Below are positions 17,102-26,950 of a stretch of 64,000 nt of DNA, one piece after another. Each line of letters opens with the position of its first letter. Within the stretch, counting starts at the first letter, position 1. The notes beneath the pieces are model-generated. The model was given only the letters and a program-made list of their open reading frames with translations. It was not told the origin of the DNA and did not search any database. The DNA is from Pelagerythrobacter rhizovicinus. Lineage in GTDB: Bacteria; Pseudomonadota; Alphaproteobacteria; Sphingomonadales; Sphingomonadaceae. Where the stretch lies: NCBI RefSeq assembly GCF_004135625.1, contig NZ_SDPV01000001.1, positions 1 through 64,000 of the forward strand, read 5' to 3'. A program made the translations under genes and the position numbers.

Positions 17102-19279
17102 ATGCGGAAACTGGCGGTTCTGGGCGCGAGCCTTCTGATGCTTCAGGCGCAAGCCGGGCTGGCGCAGGATCAGGATCAGGATCAGCAGGCGCCACAAGAA
17201 GCCTCCGCTCCGGGGAGCTCGGCGGAGCAGCGCCCCGACACGGCCATGCCCGGTTCCGCCGTCGGCACGGACCGCAGCGGGCCCGAGCGGCGCTTCACCG
17301 GCGCGGACCTGTTCGACCTCGCCATCGCCGCCGATCCGCAGATCAGCCCCGACGGGCGCCACATCGCCTATGTCCGCCGCTCGAACGACATCATGTCCGA
17401 CCGGGCGGTGAGCACGATCTGGCTGATCGACACCCGCACCGGGGAGCAGGTGCCGATCGCCGGGCGCGGTGGGGACGCCTTCTCGCCCCGCTGGTCGCCC
17501 GAGGGCGACCGCCTCGCCTATGCCTCGACCGAAGGCGGCAGCCCGCAGCTCTGGGTGCGCTGGATGGAGGGCGGGGAGGCCGTGCGCCTTACCGGCCTAC
17601 CGACGAGCCCCTCGAACCTGACCTGGTCGCCCGACGGCCGCTCGATCGCCTACACAATGCTGGTCAAGCAGGAGGGGCCGAAGCTCGGCGCTGCGCCTGC
17701 GGACAAGCCCGAAGGCGCCGAATGGGCGGAACCGCTCGAGGTCCACGATCTGCTCACTTACCGCGCCGACGGGCAGGGCTATATCGAGCCGGGCTTCGAG
17801 AAGATCTTCGTCATCCCTGCCGCCGGCGGTGCGCCACGCCAGCTCACGTTCGGCCGCTATCATGACGGCGGGCCGCTGAGCTGGTCGCCGGACGGCAGCA
17901 CGCTCTACTTCGGCGCCAATCGCAACGCCGACTGGCAGACCGACCCGCTGGAGGGCGAGGTCTACGCGCTCGACGTGGCGACCGGCGGCCTTACCCGCCT
18001 GACCGAGCGCGACGGGCCCGACGGCAATCCGCTCGCCTCGCCCGACGGGAAGCTGATTGCCTACCTCGGCTTCGACGATGCTTTGCGCGCCTACGAGAAC
18101 AGCAACCTCTACGTCATGAACCGCGACGGATCGGGTCGCCGCAACCTGACTGCCGATCGGGACTTCAGCGCCGACCGCATCGCCTGGGATGCCGACGGCC
18201 GCGGCATCTACGTCCAGTACGACGAGAGGGGCGAGACCAGGGTTGCGCGCGTCGGTCTCGACGGTTCGGTCCGTGACGTGGCCGAGGGACTGTCGGGCGG
18301 CGGGCTCGACCGTCCGTACACCGGCGGCAGCTTCTCGGTCGCGGCGGACGACAGCATCGCCTTCACCGGCGGAACCCCGACGCGCCCGGCGGAAGTGCAG
18401 ATCGCCCGCGGGGGCGAGGCGCGCATGCTGACCGACCTCAACCGGTCGCTGCGCGAAGTGAAGGCGCTCGGCCAAGTGCGCAGGATCACCGCCGCGTCGA
18501 GCCACGATGGACTTGAGATCGACGGCTGGCTGACCCTGCCGCCCGGCTATGTCGAAGGGCAGCGCGTGCCGCTGATCCTGGAAATCCATGGCGGGCCTTT
18601 CGCCGCCTACGGCCCGCATTTCTCGACCGACAACCAGCTCTATGCCGCCGCCGGCTACGCCGTGCTCTCGGCCAATCCGCGCGGTTCGACGAGCTACGGC
18701 GAGGCCTTCGCCAACGAGATCGACAAGGCCTATCCCGGTAACGACTACTTCGACCTGATGAGCATCGTCGACCGGGCCATCGCGCTCGGCATTGCCGATC
18801 CCGAGGCATTGTTCGTCACCGGCGGCTCGGGCGGCGGCGTGCTGACGAGCTGGATCGTCGGCAAGACCCACCGCTTCAAGGCGGCGGCGACGCAGAAGCC
18901 GGTGATCAACTGGACCACACAGGCGCTCACCGCCGACGGTCCGGCGTTCTTCGGCCGCTACTGGCTCGGCGCGCAGCCGTGGGAGGATCCCGAGACCTAC
19001 TGGCGCCTCTCGCCGCTGTCGCTGGTCGGCAATGTCGAGACGCCGACGCTGGTCGTGGTCGGCAGCGAGGACTACCGCACGCCGGTCAGCGAATCCGAGC
19101 AGTACTACACCGCGCTGCGCCTGCGCGGCGTGCCGACGGCGCTGGTCAAGGTGCCCGGCGCCAGCCACGGAGGCATCGCCGCGCGCCCCTCGCAATCGGC
19201 CGCCAAGGCTTCGGCCATCCTCGCCTGGTTCGCGCGCTACCGCGAGGGCTGGGAGCGGCCCGCCACGGCGGCGGACTGA
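17102..19279 (+). CDS. Secreted S9-family prolyl oligopeptidase/acylaminoacyl peptidase
   Basis: The 725-residue protein has a signal peptide, a beta-propeller of WD40/TolB-like repeats (ISPDGRHIAYVRRS, SPRWSPEGDRLAYAS, LTWSPDGRSIAYTM, LSWSPDGSTLYFGANR) and a C-terminal alpha/beta-hydrolase peptidase domain. The triad is Ser 576 (GGSGGG), Asp 657 (GSEDYRTP) and His 689 (GASHGG). Such enzymes cleave short peptides or acylated amino acids in the periplasm. The Gln/Asp-rich stretch after the signal is low complexity. A FecI-FecR-TonB receptor cassette follows 85 nt later, suggesting that imported or processed substrates may be peptides; this is only contextual. Confidence 0.9.
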   Translation: MRKLAVLGASLLMLQAQAGLAQDQDQDQQAPQEASAPGSSAEQRPDTAMPGSAVGTDRSGPERRFTGADLFDLAIAADPQISPDGRHIAYVRRSNDIMSDRAVSTIWLIDTRTGEQVPIAGRGGDAFSPRWSPEGDRLAYASTEGGSPQLWVRWMEGGEAVRLTGLPTSPSNLTWSPDGRSIAYTMLVKQEGPKLGAAPADKPEGAEWAEPLEVHDLLTYRADGQGYIEPGFEKIFVIPAAGGAPRQLTFGRYHDGGPLSWSPDGSTLYFGANRNADWQTDPLEGEVYALDVATGGLTRLTERDGPDGNPLASPDGKLIAYLGFDDALRAYENSNLYVMNRDGSGRRNLTADRDFSADRIAWDADGRGIYVQYDERGETRVARVGLDGSVRDVAEGLSGGGLDRPYTGGSFSVAADDSIAFTGGTPTRPAEVQIARGGEARMLTDLNRSLREVKALGQVRRITAASSHDGLEIDGWLTLPPGYVEGQRVPLILEIHGGPFAAYGPHFSTDNQLYAAAGYAVLSANPRGSTSYGEAFANEIDKAYPGNDYFDLMSIVDRAIALGIADPEALFVTGGSGGGVLTSWIVGKTHRFKAAATQKPVINWTTQALTADGPAFFGRYWLGAQPWEDPETYWRLSPLSLVGNVETPTLVVVGSEDYRTPVSESEQYYTALRLRGVPTALVKVPGASHGGIAARPSQSAAKASAILAWFARYREGWERPATAAD

Positions 19280-19364
19280 GGCACGGGCGGAAATTTTTCG
19301 CCCGCCCGTACGGAACTCCGTTCGCCGCGCATCGTGCCTGGAATGGGGGGCGTAGAAGCGTGCC

Positions 19365-19955
19365 GTGAGCAGACAGAGCCGCGAAAGGATCATGGCCTGG
19401 GTGGGGAGCGAGATCCTTCCCCACGAGGCCGATGTGCGCGCGTGGCTCCGCCGCACGCTCGATCCTGCCGACGTCGAGGATGTCGTGCAGGAAGCCTATT
19501 GCCAGATCGCGCGGCTGGACGACATCGGCCACATCCGCAGCGGCCGCGCCTATTTCTTCACCACCGTGCGCAACGTCGTCCTCATGCAGCTCAGGCGGGC
19601 GCGCGTGGTGCGGATCGATTCGGTTACGGAAATCGACAACCTGAACATCGTTCTGGATGAACCGTCGCCCGAACGGGTGGCGGGCGGTCGCCGCGAGCTC
19701 GAGCGCGTGCGGCGGCTGATCGAAGGACTGCCCGAGCGATGCCGGAGAATATTCGAGCTGCGCAAGATCGAAGGCCTGCCGCAGCGCGAGGTGGCCCGCC
19801 GGCTGGGGGTGACCGAGCACGTGGTGGAGAACGACGTCGGCAAGGGCCTCAAACTGATTCTGCAAGCGATCGCGGAGGGGGAGCGAAGCGCCGAGCAGGC
19901 ACTGACGGAAATGGGACGAGATGAGCGAGCGCGAGACAGCACAGGCGATCTCTGA
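19365..19955 (+). CDS. FecI-like ECF sigma factor
   Basis: The 196-residue protein shows region 2 (LRRTLDPADVEDVVQEAYCQ, AYFFTTVRNVVLMQLRRARV) and region 4 (RCRRIFELRKIEGLPQREVA, RRLGVTEHVVENDVGKGLK) of the FecI group. This group is activated by a FecR-type membrane protein when a TonB-dependent transducer binds its ligand. The GTG start is followed later by an in-frame ATG (MAWVGSEI) that is also possible. It overlaps the fecR-like gene by 35 nt, and the STN-containing receptor follows, giving the complete cell-surface signalling order. Confidence 0.88.
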   Translation: MSRQSRERIMAWVGSEILPHEADVRAWLRRTLDPADVEDVVQEAYCQIARLDDIGHIRSGRAYFFTTVRNVVLMQLRRARVVRIDSVTEIDNLNIVLDEPSPERVAGGRRELERVRRLIEGLPERCRRIFELRKIEGLPQREVARRLGVTEHVVENDVGKGLKLILQAIAEGERSAEQALTEMGRDERARDSTGDL

Positions 19956-20946
19956 TTGCGCGGCCGAGTGGGTCGCCCGTATCGACCGCGAGGGCGGCGA
20001 TGCGGCCGTGCGTGCCGAGCTGGAGGCCTGGCTCGCCGGCGACGAACGCCGCCGCGGCGCTTATTTTCGCGCGCAGGCCGCCTGGCGCATGCTCGACCGC
20101 GCGAGCGTGCTGGGTGCGGGCCAGGCTCCGTCGGAAGAGACCGTGCCCGATGCGCCGCAGGGCTCGGGCGAGGACGAGATCACTCCGCCCGCCGCCGATC
20201 ATGGCCGGGGGCTGCCGCGCCGCCGGGTCCTCTGGGGCGCCGGTGCCGCCATTGCGGCGAGCCTCGCAGCCGGTCTGGTTCTCCCCGGAATCCTCCAGCC
20301 GCCTTCGCAGCGGATCGAGACCGCACTGGGCGAGATCCGGCGCGTCCCGCTGGAGGACGGCTCACTCGCGGCGGTTAACACGCAGTCGGCGCTGGAGGTC
20401 ACGCTGACGCCCGAACTGCGCGAGATCGAGCTGGCGCGCGGCGAGGCCTGGTTCCAGGTCGCCAAGGATCGCACGCGGCCGTTCGTGGTCGAGGCGGGCG
20501 ATGTCCGGGTCAAGGCCGTGGGCACCGCCTTTGCCGTGCATCGCACGGACGGCGGGGTCGACGTTCAGGTCACCGAAGGTGTGGTGGAGGTCTGGCGCGA
20601 AGGGCAGGAAGCGGCGGTCCGCCGCGTCTCGGCCGGGATGCGGACCTCCCTTGGCGAGACCACCGGCACGCCGCGTATCGTGGCCGCCGGTGACGAGATC
20701 GACCGTGCGCTCTCGTGGCGTACGGGAGAGCTCGTCTTCGAAGGCGACACGGTGGCGGAGGCCGCGGCCGCGTTCAACCGCTATAACGCGGTCCAGCTCG
20801 AGATCGCCGATCCGGTGCTGGGGCAGGAGAAGATGATCGGCCGCTTCCGCACCAACGAACCCGATGCCTTCGCCCGCGCGGCGGCGGCGCTGCTCAATGC
20901 GCGGGTCGAGGCCGGACCCGACCGGATCGTGCTATCGCGAAAGTGA
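19921..20946 (+). CDS. FecR-family anti-sigma/sigma regulator
   Basis: The 341-residue protein has the N-terminal DUF4880-type helix (AAEWVARIDREGGDAAVRAE, LEAWLAGDERRRGAYFRAQ), a transmembrane segment near residues 103-122 (VLWGAGAAIAASLAAGLVLP), the FecR domain (RIETALGEIRRVPLEDGS, ARGEAWFQVAKDRTRPF, VKAVGTAFAV) and a C-terminal part that receives the STN signal (FNRYNAVQLEIADP). It passes the receptor's signal to the FecI-like sigma encoded by the overlapping upstream gene. Confidence 0.9.
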   Translation: MSERETAQAISDCAAEWVARIDREGGDAAVRAELEAWLAGDERRRGAYFRAQAAWRMLDRASVLGAGQAPSEETVPDAPQGSGEDEITPPAADHGRGLPRRRVLWGAGAAIAASLAAGLVLPGILQPPSQRIETALGEIRRVPLEDGSLAAVNTQSALEVTLTPELREIELARGEAWFQVAKDRTRPFVVEAGDVRVKAVGTAFAVHRTDGGVDVQVTEGVVEVWREGQEAAVRRVSAGMRTSLGETTGTPRIVAAGDEIDRALSWRTGELVFEGDTVAEAAAAFNRYNAVQLEIADPVLGQEKMIGRFRTNEPDAFARAAAALLNARVEAGPDRIVLSRK

Positions 20947-21036
20947 AGGAAAGGGCCACGGCGGAAACGGAAAAGCCTACGTGATGCATCGTAGTCATGG
21001 GACCCGAACAACGGGCGATGACATGGGAGGGATTAC

Positions 21037-24000
21037 ATGCGGTATCGCGATCTTCGCGGCGCTCTTGCGGCTTCGGCGGCTGTCTGCGCGGTGGCCATGG
21101 CCACCCCGGCTGCTGCGCAGACGAGAACCTTCGACGTACCGGCACAGGCGGCGGCAACCGGCATACCGGCCGTGGCGACCCAGGCCGAAGTGCAGATCCT
21201 CGTCAGCGCGGCTGCGGTCCGGGGCAAGTCGATCCGCGCGCTGAAAGGTTCGATGACGGTCGATCAGGCGATCCGCCGCATCGCCGCCGACGCCGGCCTG
21301 CGGATCGTCTCGAGCGACGAGCGGACCTATGCGCTGGCGCCCGCTCCGGCACAAACGCCGAGCCCATCGGCGAGCGTCGGCCCCGCAGCGGAGCCCTACC
21401 ACCCGGACGTGATCATCGTCACCGCGCAAAAGCGCGAGGAATCGATCCAGGACGTGCCGATCGCGGTCACGGCGCTGTCGAGCGAGGATCTGGATGCGCA
21501 GAAGATCGAGGGCGGGTCGGAACTGCTGCGCGCGGTGCCGAACGTGAATTTCTCCAAGAGCAATTTCAGCATGTACAACTTCTCGATCCGCGGGGTCGGG
21601 ACCAAGGCGATTTCGGCCGCATCGGATCCGGCGGTGGCGGTCAGCTTCAATAACATTCCGCTCATTCGCAACCGGCTGTTCGAATCCGAATTCTTCGGCA
21701 TGGAGCGGATCGAGGTGCTGCGCGGACCGCAGGGCACGCTCTACGGCCGCAACGCGACCGCAGGTGTCGTCAACATGATCCCCGCGATGCCGGAATATTC
21801 GGAGTTCAGCGGACAGGTGAAAGCCGAGTCCGGCAGTTACGACACCCGCCGCCTCAGCGGTCATATCAATGTGCCGCTCGGCAACACTTTGGCGGTGCGT
21901 GGCGCGGCCATGATGACCAAGCGCGACGGCTACGACTTCAACACCTATACCAACAAGCGGGTGAATGGGCGCGACCTGTGGTCGACGCGCCTGTCTGTGG
22001 GCTGGGAGCCGAGCGACAACTTCAGCGCGAGCTTCCTCTGGCAGCAATTCGAGGAGGACGACAACCGATCGCGGACGGGTAAGCAGCTTTGTACGCGCGA
22101 CCCTGGGCCCACTGAGATCGGTGACACCACCGTGCCATATGCTTACATGCAAGCAAAACTGAGCCAAGGTTGCTTGCCCGGCAGTCTGTACGATGATGCA
22201 GCGTTCGGCGCGCCAAATCTGCTGGGCTCATCGCAAATCTTCGCCGCTGCCATCCAGCAGGCTGGGATCGACCCCGTGACCGGTCAGCCGGTGCAGGGCC
22301 TTCCCTTTGACCGATTCCCTTACGGGGGTGTCGTGCAGTCACGCAATCTGCGTGAGATCGAAACAAGCTATGATCCCGTCTTTCGCGCTAAGAATGACAT
22401 TTTTCAGCTGAATTTCGAGTTGGATTTGGGCGCCGTCGCGTTTCATTCCCAAACGACCTTTGCAAAGGACAGCTACTATTCGTCCCAAGACTACAACCGC
22501 TTTGTGTCCGTGCCGCTATTTCCGGACAGCGCGGCTTTAGTCGATGGTAGCGGCAACCCACTTCCGAATGGTGGTCTGACGCCCGGTGGTATCTATACCG
22601 ACCCTCAGCTTGGCCCCTCAGACCGATGGCTGTCGGTTGACATAAGTCAGTCCGAGAATGAGCAGTGGTTCCAGGAAGTACGGCTGACGTCCGATATGGA
22701 CGGACCGATCAACTTCAACGTTGGCGCAAACTATCTTAACTTCGATACGCAGGATGATTATTATGTGCTTAGCAATATATTTACCTACATTTCGGAGGTG
22801 TTTCTAAATCGCAGGGGCAACGTCACTATAGATTGCTCCCGGCCAGAAATTGTGGCGACTGAGTGCGTCTATGTTGATCCCAACCCGATCAATCAGATCA
22901 ATGGAGAGGGGCATAACTATTTTCGCAGCAAGAATGTCGTCGAAATCGAATCCTGGGGTGCGTTCGGCGAATTCTACTGGGACGTAACCGAGGATCTCAA
23001 GGTCACAATCGGCGGCCGCTATACGAAAGACACCAAGACTACCACGCCGATCCCGACTCAGCTGCTGCTCGGTGCGCAGGACTTCGGTCAAGAAACAGGG
23101 AATACCACCGGCGGCTACATCAGCCGAGGATTCCGCGAATTTGCGCCCACCGTGCTGAAATCCGACGCCTTCACCGGGCGCTTCGTGGTGGACTGGCAAC
23201 CTGTGACGTCATTCAGCGACGATACGCTCGTCTACGCCTCGGTGTCGCGTGGATACAAGGCTGGCGGGAGCAATCCGCCCCGCATCGATGTTGACCCAGC
23301 GGTCATCCAGTATGAGCCGCTCCCCGCGGACTTCGATCCCGAGTATGTCACAGCCTTCGAGGTCGGCACGAAGAACAGCTTCGCTGGCGGACGCCTCTCG
23401 CTCAACGCGACGGCGTTCCTGAACCTCTACAAGGACTATCAGGTATCGCAGATCGTCGACCGGATATCGCTCAACGAGAACTTCGACGCCACCACCTGGG
23501 GCGCGGAACTGGAGGCAGCGTGGAGCCCCACGGAGCGGTTCCGGGTCGATGCCACACTCGGTTTCCTTCAGACCCGGATCGGAGATGGCGAGCAGTCGAT
23601 CGACGTGATGAACCGCACCCAGGGCAACGAGGACTGGGTCCTCATCCGGCCTTCGCCGGCCGTCCCGTCGAACTGCATCGCGCCGCGGGACAAGGTGGAG
23701 ATTATAATGAACAGCTTCCTGGCGACGCCTCCGGACGGCGGACTTGCCAATTTTGCCTTGGGGTCCCTGTGCGCCGGATCAATCCGATACGGCAGTTTTG
23801 ACCCGGAGCGAGAGGGCCTTCCGTTTCATGCGCTCTTCGGCTTCACCTACGATCCCTTGACCGACGCTCCTAACGGAGGTCGCGGGTTCTATGCTGATCT
23901 GTCGGGCAATGAGCTTCCCAATGCCCCGCATCTGACCTTCAATATCGGCGCGCAATACACCGTTCCGATCGATGCCGGCGATTGGCAGCTGACTCTGCGC

Positions 24001-24264
24001 GGAGACTATTACCGCCAGTCGGAAAGCTTCGCGCGCGTCTATAATACCGAGATCGACCGACTCAAGGCATGGGACAACGTCAATGCCGCCATCACTCTGG
24101 TGCAACCAGAGGATGACTTTGCGCTGCAGCTCTACGTGAAGAACGTGTTCAACGATGCGCCGATCACCGACTTCTTCCTGAACAGCGATGATACGGGACT
24201 GACCACCAACGTCTTCACCCTCGATCCGCGCATCATCGGCTTCAGCGTGACCAAGGGGTTCTAG
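21037..24264 (+). CDS. TonB-dependent receptor with STN signalling domain
   Basis: The 1075-residue outer-membrane protein has a signal peptide ending in PAAAQ, an STN domain (about residues 30-105), a TonB box region (DVIIVTAQKREESIQDVPIA), a plug (IRGVG, ERIEVLRGPQGTLYGRNATA) and a long beta-barrel ending in Phe (GFSVTKGF). With the FecI and FecR genes upstream it forms a transducer cassette that imports and senses its ligand. The ligand is unknown. A ribosome site GGGAGGGA precedes the ATG. The segment from about 22.08 to 22.96 kb, encoding central barrel strands and loops, is clearly AT-richer than both flanks, suggesting a recombined patch. Confidence 0.92.
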   Translation: MRYRDLRGALAASAAVCAVAMATPAAAQTRTFDVPAQAAATGIPAVATQAEVQILVSAAAVRGKSIRALKGSMTVDQAIRRIAADAGLRIVSSDERTYALAPAPAQTPSPSASVGPAAEPYHPDVIIVTAQKREESIQDVPIAVTALSSEDLDAQKIEGGSELLRAVPNVNFSKSNFSMYNFSIRGVGTKAISAASDPAVAVSFNNIPLIRNRLFESEFFGMERIEVLRGPQGTLYGRNATAGVVNMIPAMPEYSEFSGQVKAESGSYDTRRLSGHINVPLGNTLAVRGAAMMTKRDGYDFNTYTNKRVNGRDLWSTRLSVGWEPSDNFSASFLWQQFEEDDNRSRTGKQLCTRDPGPTEIGDTTVPYAYMQAKLSQGCLPGSLYDDAAFGAPNLLGSSQIFAAAIQQAGIDPVTGQPVQGLPFDRFPYGGVVQSRNLREIETSYDPVFRAKNDIFQLNFELDLGAVAFHSQTTFAKDSYYSSQDYNRFVSVPLFPDSAALVDGSGNPLPNGGLTPGGIYTDPQLGPSDRWLSVDISQSENEQWFQEVRLTSDMDGPINFNVGANYLNFDTQDDYYVLSNIFTYISEVFLNRRGNVTIDCSRPEIVATECVYVDPNPINQINGEGHNYFRSKNVVEIESWGAFGEFYWDVTEDLKVTIGGRYTKDTKTTTPIPTQLLLGAQDFGQETGNTTGGYISRGFREFAPTVLKSDAFTGRFVVDWQPVTSFSDDTLVYASVSRGYKAGGSNPPRIDVDPAVIQYEPLPADFDPEYVTAFEVGTKNSFAGGRLSLNATAFLNLYKDYQVSQIVDRISLNENFDATTWGAELEAAWSPTERFRVDATLGFLQTRIGDGEQSIDVMNRTQGNEDWVLIRPSPAVPSNCIAPRDKVEIIMNSFLATPPDGGLANFALGSLCAGSIRYGSFDPEREGLPFHALFGFTYDPLTDAPNGGRGFYADLSGNELPNAPHLTFNIGAQYTVPIDAGDWQLTLRGDYYRQSESFARVYNTEIDRLKAWDNVNAAITLVQPEDDFALQLYVKNVFNDAPITDFFLNSDDTGLTTNVFTLDPRIIGFSVTKGF

Positions 24265-24293
24265 TACATCTCCCTCTCCCCGAGGGATCACTG

Positions 24294-24337
24294 GGCCGGC
24301 GTCTCGCCTTTCCGGAGGCAGGCGTCGGCCTCTTTTC
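24294..24337 (+). terminator. Putative rho-independent terminator
   Basis: An imperfect stem (GGCCGGCGTC...GCCT with AGGC...GCGTCGGCC) is followed by TCTTTTC about 30 nt past the receptor stop codon. It would separate the receptor transcript from nadC. Confidence 0.6.
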
Positions 24338-24417
24338 TGCATGCCGGCCAAGTGCGGAATGTTCTGGCCTTCCATCGCCGCCGTTCGTAACCAGCGGCGA
24401 GTTACGACGGAGAAGGC

Positions 24418-25278
24418 ATGACGTTCCAGATCGAAGGCTTCGACTTGGCCCGCTTCGTGCGCGACACGCTGGCGGAGGATCTGGGCGAGGGGCTGCCGGG
24501 CGGGGGGCGGGACGTTACCAGCGAGAGCGTGATCCCGGCCGGGGCGCGCTTTTCCGGGGTGATGGACACGCGCGATGCGATCGTGGTCGCGGGCTTGCCG
24601 ATCGCTGCGGCTTTCTTCCACGCGCTCGATCCGGAGATGGAGGTCGAGGTGCTGGCGGAGGAGGGCGCGCGGGTGCCGGGCGGGACCGACCTCATGCGCC
24701 TCTCCGGCAAGGCGCGGGCGATGCTCACGGCGGAGCGCAGCGCGCTCAACACCGTGCAGCACCTCTCGGGCATCGCGACGATGACGCGCGCCTATGTCGA
24801 TGCGATGGGCGATGCGGATTGCGTCCTGCTCGACACGCGCAAGACGATCCCCGGCCTGCGCCATCTGGAGAAGTACGCCACCCGCATGGGCGGGGCGCAG
24901 AACCACCGCCTGGGGCTGTGGGATGCGGCGATGATCAAGGACAACCACGTCCTCGTCGCCGGCGGCGTGGCCGAGGCCGTGCGCCGCGCGCGCGAGGCCG
25001 AGGTCGCGACGATCATCTGCGAGGTCGACCGGCTCGACCAGATCGAACCCGCGCTGGAGGCCGGCGCGCACCATCTGCTGCTCGACAACATGGACCCTGC
25101 GACTCTGCGCGAGGCGGTCGCAATCGTCGCCGGCCGCGTCCCGACCGAGGCGAGCGGCGGCATCGACCTGACCACCATCGCCGCCAAGGCCGCAACCGGG
25201 GTGGACTACGTCTCCGTCGGGCGCCTCACCCAGAGCGCGCCCGCGGCGGATATCGGGCTCGACTTCACGCCGCTGTGA
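24418..25278 (+). CDS. nadC: Nicotinate-nucleotide pyrophosphorylase (carboxylating)
   Basis: The 286-residue protein is quinolinate phosphoribosyltransferase, which converts quinolinate and PRPP to nicotinate mononucleotide, CO2 and pyrophosphate in de novo NAD synthesis. Conserved blocks are EDLGEGLPGGGRDVTSE, the substrate-binding LSGIATMTRAYVDA, DTRKTIPGLRHLEKYA, the IKDNH motif (AAMIKDNHVLVAGG), EVDRLDQIEPAL and the final phosphate-binding GVDYVSVGRLTQSA. A good ribosome site (GGAGAAGG) precedes the ATG. Its stop overlaps the GTG of the RNase T2 gene. nadA and nadB are not in the window. Confidence 0.95.
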   Translation: MTFQIEGFDLARFVRDTLAEDLGEGLPGGGRDVTSESVIPAGARFSGVMDTRDAIVVAGLPIAAAFFHALDPEMEVEVLAEEGARVPGGTDLMRLSGKARAMLTAERSALNTVQHLSGIATMTRAYVDAMGDADCVLLDTRKTIPGLRHLEKYATRMGGAQNHRLGLWDAAMIKDNHVLVAGGVAEAVRRAREAEVATIICEVDRLDQIEPALEAGAHHLLLDNMDPATLREAVAIVAGRVPTEASGGIDLTTIAAKAATGVDYVSVGRLTQSAPAADIGLDFTPL

Positions 25279-25976
25279 GGCTTGCAGCACTCCTTGCGCT
25301 CAGTGCGCTCGGCGCAGGCAGCGCTGCGCACGGTCAGGCCTACCAGTGTCAGGTGCCGCGCAGCGTCTCGGTGCCCGAGGTCGCGCGGGAGGGGCCGGCG
25401 CGGCAGGTGCCGGTGCGGGGGTACACGCTGGCGCTGTCGTGGTCGCCGGAGTTCTGCAAGGGGCGCGAGGGGCGGGCGGCGCAGCGGATGCAGTGTTCGG
25501 GTCGCAATGGCCGCTTCGGGTTCGTGGTCCACGGGTTGTGGCCCGAGGGGCGCGGCACCTGGCCGCAGTGGTGCCCGACGGCGCGGAGCGTCTCTCCGGC
25601 GGAGGTGCGGCGGAACCTGTGCATGATGCCCTCCGCATCGCTCGCGGCGCGGCAGTGGGCCAAGCACGGCAGTTGCATGGTCGCGAGGCCCGAGACCTAC
25701 TTCAAGGTCACGCGCATCCTGTGGGAGAGCCTGCGCTTTCCCGACATGGACCGGCTTTCGCGGCAGGAGGGGCTGACCGCGGGCACGATCCGCGAGCGGT
25801 TCCTGCTCGCCAACCGCGGCTGGCCGGCGGATGCGGTGGGGGTGCATCTCGATGGGCGGGGCTGGCTGGAGGAGCTGCGGCTCTGTTACGGCAAGGACTT
25901 CCGGCCCGCGAAGTGCGATGCCCGGCGGTACGGCGCCAAGGATGGGGCGTCGGTGAAGGTCTGGCGGGGACTGTAG
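25275..25976 (+). CDS. Secreted RNase T2 family ribonuclease
   Basis: The 233-residue protein starts at a GTG that overlaps the nadC stop (GTGA) and has a signal peptide (LAALLALSALGAGSAAHG). Both catalytic signatures of the T2 family are present: CAS I (FVVHGLWPEG) and CAS II (QWAKHGSCMV), plus LSWSPEFC typical of the N-terminal strand. It would degrade RNA in the periplasm or outside the cell. Several cysteines (C in EFCKG, QCSGR, QWCPT, NLCMM, GSCM) can form the disulfides of this fold. The overlap with a cytosolic NAD gene is probably chance packing rather than pathway linkage. Confidence 0.9.
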   Translation: MRLAALLALSALGAGSAAHGQAYQCQVPRSVSVPEVAREGPARQVPVRGYTLALSWSPEFCKGREGRAAQRMQCSGRNGRFGFVVHGLWPEGRGTWPQWCPTARSVSPAEVRRNLCMMPSASLAARQWAKHGSCMVARPETYFKVTRILWESLRFPDMDRLSRQEGLTAGTIRERFLLANRGWPADAVGVHLDGRGWLEELRLCYGKDFRPAKCDARRYGAKDGASVKVWRGL

Positions 25977-25986
25977 AGCGGGGCGG

Positions 25987-26442
<456 letters not shown>

Positions 26443-26484
26443 GGCGCCCGGGGCTAGCCGCACCCCGCGCAGGGTGCAACGCGC

Positions 26485-26513
26485 TTGACGATTCGCATGA
26501 GCCCCGCTAAGCG
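26485..26513 (+). promoter_or_regulatory. Possible sigma-70 promoter of rpmB
   Basis: TTGACG and TAAGCG are separated by 17 nt, about 60 nt upstream of the rpmB start, in the short divergent region with tadA. The -10 is a weak match. Confidence 0.35.
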
Positions 26514-26574
26514 CGCCGCTTTCCGGGACAGGCATGGCCTACAGTCCCATCAGATCACGAACGAGAGATTTTCC

Positions 26575-26862
26575 ATGTCGCGCATCTGCGAACTGACCGG
26601 CAAGGGCCGCCAGGTCGGCCACAACGTGAGCCACGCCAACAACAAGACCAAGCGTGTCTTCCTGCCGAACCTGCAGCACGTCACGCTGATGAGCGAGAAG
26701 CTGGATCGCAGCTTCAAGTTCCGCGTCTCGACCCACGGCCTGCGCTCGGTGGAGCACAACGGCGGCCTCGACAACTGGCTGCTCAAGACCGGCGACGAGA
26801 AGCTCAGCGCGCGCGCGCTCAAGGTGAAGCGCGAGCTCAAGAAGGCGCAGACCGCCGCCTGA
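26575..26862 (+). CDS. rpmB: 50S ribosomal protein L28
   Basis: The 95-residue protein begins [20 protein letters not shown], with [13 protein letters not shown], the alphaproteobacterial form of L28, a component of the large ribosomal subunit. The Cys of the N-terminal motif is retained but the second zinc-type pair is absent, as is usual in this group. The frame is open further upstream, but that part is not conserved-looking; the chosen ATG matches the family. Transcribed alone, with a hairpin terminator downstream. Confidence 0.96.
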   Translation: MSRICELTGKGRQVGHNVSHANNKTKRVFLPNLQHVTLMSEKLDRSFKFRVSTHGLRSVEHNGGLDNWLLKTGDEKLSARALKVKRELKKAQTAA

Positions 26863-26904
26863 TCCACGCGGCGCCTGCGGGCGCCATCGCGAGCGGGATT
26901 TCAA

Positions 26905-26936
26905 AAAGGGCGTGCGAAGCGATTCGCGCGCCCTTT
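26905..26936. terminator. Bidirectional terminator between rpmB and a converging gene
   Basis: AAAGGGCG and CGCCCTTT form a stem around a 16-nt loop that itself can pair (GCGAA/TTCGC). The minus strand has a run of five T after the stem, ending the converging phytase-like gene; the plus strand ends in CCCTTT and serves rpmB less strongly. Confidence 0.7.
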
Positions 26937-26950
26937 CGCTGTGTCCGGCG

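Noticed and set aside
19287-19316. Hairpin (ACGGGCG...CGCCCGT) between the S9 peptidase and the FecI-like gene
   Set aside because: The T residues lie in the loop, not after the stem, so it does not meet the terminator pattern.
17597-19456. A 619-residue antisense frame over the S9 peptidase
   Set aside because: Same pattern of shadow coding: no motif, no ribosome site, His/Arg/Val-rich composition.
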